A stretch of 46,761 nucleotides of DNA from an uncultured Opitutaceae bacterium. Lineage in GTDB: Bacteria; Verrucomicrobiota; Verrucomicrobiia; Opitutales; Opitutaceae. Shown piece after piece: positions 43,589 through 46,761 of the stretch; the first letter of the stretch is position 1, and each line of letters begins with the position of its first letter. The DNA is taken from the NCBI GenBank assembly GCA_937942145.1, contig CALDFV010000131.1:1-46761 (forward strand), in the 5' to 3' direction. The position numbers were made by a program, and so were the translations under genes. The notes under the pieces are model-generated. The model was not told the DNA's origin. It saw only the letters and a list, made by a program, of their open reading frames with translations, and searched no databases.

Positions 43589-45427
43589 TTATTCGCCCCT
43601 AAAATAGGCCAGTCGCCGACTTACATTACCTCGCACGTTGGAGCGCCATTCCTTCGGAAAAATGTCTGGATTGATATTAAATTCGTATCCGGGCTGGCCA
43701 TCTTGAAGCAAAGTCACCGTGTTTAGGATGAGGTTCGCCTCCACTTCCGATTCCGCATTTTTCAACGACAAGTAAATTGCCTCTTGGGGTTTTACGGCGC
43801 CGATCAAAGCGAGGAACTCAGCCGCTCTGACTCTAACCAGATTATCAGCGTCATTCTTAACGAGATTTTTTGCCGTTTCGGTAAAGCTCGAAGCTTCCTT
43901 GCCAAAAGAGCTGCAAACAATCGCTCCCCAGTACCGTACCCAAGGGTCATTCGATTTGAACGCTTGTGCGATCCCGCTTTTCGCTTTGGCAAAGGGAAGC
44001 AGACTCAAATTAGCCGTATCCACGAGCTTGCCGATCCGATCTTGATTTTCTCGACCAAACTGGACTGGGTTCGACAAGGCCTCTGAAAGCATGGCGGGTT
44101 CCGGCAAAAAGCTGAGATCCGAGATCTCCTTGACCTGATTTGTTAGACGCTGTCTCAGGTCCCTCAATACGCTCGCAGATTTAGGGTCGTCGGCCATATT
44201 TTGGGTCTCGTGCGGATCCTTTTCAATATCGTATAGAGCCTCTGCCGCACGTGGCTCAAAAAACTGGCTTTGCACTGCGTTGAGTTCGCCCGCTTGGTAC
44301 ATCGCGTGCCACTCTCTGTAGGCCAGCATCTTGTATCGGTAGTCGTTGAACAAGCCATCGAAATTGAAGGGCTGGTAATTGCGAATGTACTTGTATTTTC
44401 CTTTTCGAAAGGTCCTGACCAAATCGTACTTCTCATCGAAACGGTCCGCGTAGCCAAAGGCCTCGTCTCGGCGATTGAGGTCCCGAGCCGTAACCCCTTC
44501 TCCCAAAAAAGGCTTCCCATCCATCGTCTGGGGCACATCCACACCTGCCAGATTCAGCACGGTCGGCCCAAAGTCGATAAAGCTCACAAACCCGTCCACG
44601 CTTCTCCCTGCATTCACTGGCAGCAAATGTCTCCATTTTTCGGGAGCATAAACGACAAGTGGCACGTTCAGGCCACTTTCGTAAGCGTAGCCCTTTCCAC
44701 GCGGCAGCACCCCTCCATGGTCCCCGTAATAGAAAACGATCGTATCATCGGCAACGCCGTCGTCCTTTAACCGAGCCAGGAATTCCCCCATTTGGGCATC
44801 CGTCTCGATGTGATGATCCTGAAATTTGGCGTAAGTATAGCGGAAGACTGGCGTGTCCGGATGGTAAGGAAAAACTTTGATGGCGTGCGGATCGGTTTCG
44901 GTCGCGTTCTCCTCCATGAATGCTTCGGTGAAATGCAACTGCCCTTCATGCGTTCTCCCAAAGTTCTGCACATGAAAAAAAGGCTGCTCGGAATCGCGGT
45001 TTCGGTAGGTCGCCTTGTTGGACGACTCATCCCACATCCCCTTGTCGCTCAAATTGTAGTCCGTCTTGCTGTTGTTGGTCGTGTAGTAGCCCGCTTCGCG
45101 CAGATAATGAGGAAACATCCGCAGACCTTCGGGCATCGGAGCCATGGCAGCTCGCCGGTGGTACTGAGCGGCGATTCGCGGCGCGTAAGATCCGGTGATG
45201 AGCGTGCTCCGGGCAACTGAGCAAACCGGAGCATTCGAGAAGGCGTTCTGAAAAACGAGCCCGTTCTCCGCCAGCTTTTCAATGTTGGGCATCGCTGCCC
45301 CTCCCTCTTCGTAGAGGCGAAGCCAGTGCTTGGAGTTGTCCTCGGAAACAATCCAGACGATGTTGGGCCGGTCCGCCGCTATGGCAGCGACGCCGACTAG
45401 AGAAATGATGAAAAGCGCCAGTCTCAT
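43589..45427 (-). CDS. Sulfatase with C-terminal helical repeats, exported
   Basis: A 612-aa alkaline-phosphatase-fold sulfatase with a signal peptide (LALFIISLVGVAAIAA). The N-terminal metal site is NIVWIVSEDNSKH. The active-site motif is NAPVCSVARSTLITG; the Cys to be converted to formylglycine is followed by S-V-A-R, so the usual Pro or Ala at +2 is Val. FYYGDHGGVLPRGKG is the second metal site and GLNVPLVVYAPEKW the substrate-side segment. The last 150 residues (PWVRYWGAIVCSSFGKEA, VRVRAAEFLALIGAV) look like HEAT-type helical repeats. It resembles heparan/glucosamine-type sulfatases of Verrucomicrobiota, but the substrate cannot be assigned. It converges with msrA. Confidence 0.9.
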   Translation of the reverse strand: MRLALFIISLVGVAAIAADRPNIVWIVSEDNSKHWLRLYEEGGAAMPNIEKLAENGLVFQNAFSNAPVCSVARSTLITGSYAPRIAAQYHRRAAMAPMPEGLRMFPHYLREAGYYTTNNSKTDYNLSDKGMWDESSNKATYRNRDSEQPFFHVQNFGRTHEGQLHFTEAFMEENATETDPHAIKVFPYHPDTPVFRYTYAKFQDHHIETDAQMGEFLARLKDDGVADDTIVFYYGDHGGVLPRGKGYAYESGLNVPLVVYAPEKWRHLLPVNAGRSVDGFVSFIDFGPTVLNLAGVDVPQTMDGKPFLGEGVTARDLNRRDEAFGYADRFDEKYDLVRTFRKGKYKYIRNYQPFNFDGLFNDYRYKMLAYREWHAMYQAGELNAVQSQFFEPRAAEALYDIEKDPHETQNMADDPKSASVLRDLRQRLTNQVKEISDLSFLPEPAMLSEALSNPVQFGRENQDRIGKLVDTANLSLLPFAKAKSGIAQAFKSNDPWVRYWGAIVCSSFGKEASSFTETAKNLVKNDADNLVRVRAAEFLALIGAVKPQEAIYLSLKNAESEVEANLILNTVTLLQDGQPGYEFNINPDIFPKEWRSNVRGNVSRRLAYFRGE

Positions 45428-45619
45428 AAGTTGTTTAAAAGTGGGTTAATCGGGCAGGATCCAGTACGATGCCTGTGAAAGGATTAAATCGGATATTGAC
45501 CCTTCCAATTCGGCTTATCGCAAGACAAAAGCAATGGTTTTCACGAAGGTGAAGGAGGCGGCCCAGATAAATGGGATTGCGATCCTTGCTCATCTCACGA
45601 GATCATCCCTCACCCAATC

Positions 45620-45964
45620 ATGAGCAAACGATACAAGATCTCCCACCTCGCCGACATTGAAGCCACTCCCTGTCCCTGCGGATTTTCCCGCCGCGCGTTC
45701 ATGGACGATGACAACGAAATCGCATCCATCCACCTCGTTGACATTAAGAAGGATTCACAGACGCATTACCACAAGAAGCTAACCGAGATCTATCTGGTCC
45801 TCGAGGGCGAAGGCCAGATCGAGCTCGACGGGGAACTGTTCCCCCTCAAGCCCATGACCACCGTCCTCATCCGCCCCGGATGTAAACACCGTGCCATAGG
45901 TGAAATGAAAATCGTCAACATCCCTATCCCCAAATTCGACCCCGAAGACGAGTGGTTCGACTGA
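45620..45964 (+). CDS. Single-domain cupin protein
   Basis: A 114-aa soluble protein. The first cupin motif is THYHKKLTEIYLVLEGEG, with the two His and the Glu that usually bind a metal. The second is the PGCKHRAIG stretch with the last His. An N-terminal CPCG may add a further metal or redox site. Such small cupins include sugar-modifying isomerases and dioxygenase-like enzymes; none can be chosen here. It is placed between two sulfatase genes but on the other strand. Confidence 0.85.
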   Translation: MSKRYKISHLADIEATPCPCGFSRRAFMDDDNEIASIHLVDIKKDSQTHYHKKLTEIYLVLEGEGQIELDGELFPLKPMTTVLIRPGCKHRAIGEMKIVNIPIPKFDPEDEWFD

Positions 45965-46054
45965 TTAAATTTGTCAGTGCGATTGCTCTCCATGGGCCGC
46001 GCGCTCTCCACACACACCTCGTGCATCCACGCACACTTGTACCATTCCGACTTA

Positions 46055-46761
46055 CTATCTCTCGCGAAACTCCCTGCGTTCGGCTTCCGGATTGTTGAGG
46101 TTTCCTCTCGTTTTCCATTCCGAAGGGGTATGCGCTTCAGCGAACAGCTTTTCGAAGGTAGAAACCAATTCAGGATGGCTCTTGGCGAGGTCATTCTCTT
46201 CCGCGATGTCGTTTGAAAGATCGTATACTTCAATCGGACCGGTCAACATGGGCCTTCTAACCGCTTTCCACTTGTCCCTTCTTATGGCCTGTTTCGATCC
46301 TTGTTCATAGAATTCCCAATACAGGTACTCGTGACGTTTTTGCTGCCTACTCTTACCCAAAAGCGTAGGTAAGAAACTGATACCGTTCGTCGGAACTTCC
46401 AATGAATCCCCCGCGATATCTACCGCGGTCGCCATGAAGTCGACCGCTCCAGAAATAAGGGAAGTGGTGGATCCAGATTTAATTTTTCCGGGCCATTGCA
46501 CGATCATCGGAACCCGTATTCCCCCGTCGTACAAGGCTCGCTTAATCCCCGTCACGGGGCCATTCGCATCAAAAAACCTGGGATCATTTCCAGCTTCGCT
46601 GTGGGGACCATTATCTGAATTAAAGAAGATCACCGTATCTTCGATCAATCCATGCTTCTCGAGTCGCTCCACAACTTGGCCCACCATATAGTCTAAATAG
46701 GTAACCATGGCAGCCTGACCTTTGTTCTGCTTACTCCAATCCTTGTCCTCGTAGATTCCAT
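46055..46761 (-). CDS. Sulfatase, C-terminal part (cut by window edge)
   Basis: About 235 codons of an arylsulfatase-A-like enzyme; the frame runs off the end of the window, so the active-site Cys motif is not visible. Recognisable parts are YLDYMVGQVVERLEKHGL, TVIFFNSDNGPHSE (second metal site, Asp-Asn), ALYDGGIRVPMIVQWPGKI, DFMATAVDIAG and the C-terminal AIRRDKWKAVRRP with EVYDLSNDIAEENDLA. This order is typical of the S1 sulfatase family found in clusters in polysaccharide-degrading marine Verrucomicrobiota. With the sulfatase at 43589 it hints at a sulfated-glycan locus extending past the window. Confidence 0.93.
   Translation of the reverse strand, partial: GIYEDKDWSKQNKGQAAMVTYLDYMVGQVVERLEKHGLIEDTVIFFNSDNGPHSEAGNDPRFFDANGPVTGIKRALYDGGIRVPMIVQWPGKIKSGSTTSLISGAVDFMATAVDIAGDSLEVPTNGISFLPTLLGKSRQQKRHEYLYWEFYEQGSKQAIRRDKWKAVRRPMLTGPIEVYDLSNDIAEENDLAKSHPELVSTFEKLFAEAHTPSEWKTRGNLNNPEAERREFRER

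Noticed and set aside
44270-44770. Open frame of 166 codons opposite the sulfatase
   Set aside because: It is antisense to a well-supported gene and its protein has no recognisable feature.

Overview
The window reads as chromosomal DNA of a marine-type Verrucomicrobiota bacterium, most likely class Opitutae. This is an inference from gene content: sulfatases, the DUF1592/DUF1552 (PSCyt/PSD and HXXSHH) pair, DUF4380, a BTRD1-repeat secreted protein and many exported proteins of families expanded in Planctomycetes and Verrucomicrobia. GC content looks close to one half. Genes are dense, on both strands, and mostly in units of one to three. I saw no prophage, transposase, CRISPR array, tRNA or rRNA.

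Layout. 1-5.4 kb: the 5' end of ruvC overlapping a TauE/SafE anion exporter, a secreted BTRD1-repeat protein, a TonB-dependent receptor and a CaCA-type Na+/Ca2+ exchanger. 5.5-8.7 kb: tcdA directly abutting a beta-CASP RNase-like metallo-hydrolase, then an aldo/keto reductase. 8.7-18 kb: an octaheme cytochrome/TPR lipoprotein, a tandem TonB-C-like exported protein, DUF4380, an exported acidic unknown followed by an M28 metallopeptidase, era, and two small proteins of unknown or TPR type. 18.2-26 kb: an RND efflux operon with one lipoprotein fusion subunit and two different RND permeases. 26-31.6 kb (minus strand): a three-gene operon, multi-domain DUF1592 cytochrome, then Tat-exported DUF1552, then exported ankyrin protein. 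31.7-38.9 kb: a PRPP-synthase-like enzyme, a membrane protein, a lytic-transglycosylase remnant, a secreted alpha/beta hydrolase, an SDR and a MATE transporter. 39.2-46.8 kb: class II ilvC with a terminator, a ModF-type double ABC ATPase, a MerC-domain protein divergent from a secreted MsrA, a sulfatase with a helical-repeat tail, a cupin, and the C-terminal part of a second sulfatase cut by the window edge.

How the parts fit. Most products act in the envelope: export, efflux, periplasmic redox chemistry, and breakdown of sulfated or peptidic substrates. The best candidate for an undescribed system is the DUF1592-DUF1552-ankyrin operon: a c-type-heme protein with a duplicated N-terminal heme domain, a Tat substrate with an HxxSHH motif, and a periplasmic ankyrin partner. 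Two sequence-level signals no gene explains are a small family of GTAG-headed hairpin repeats (REP-like) on both sides of the MATE gene, and a pair of palindromes 22 bp apart in the merC/msrA divergent region that looks like a regulator-binding site.
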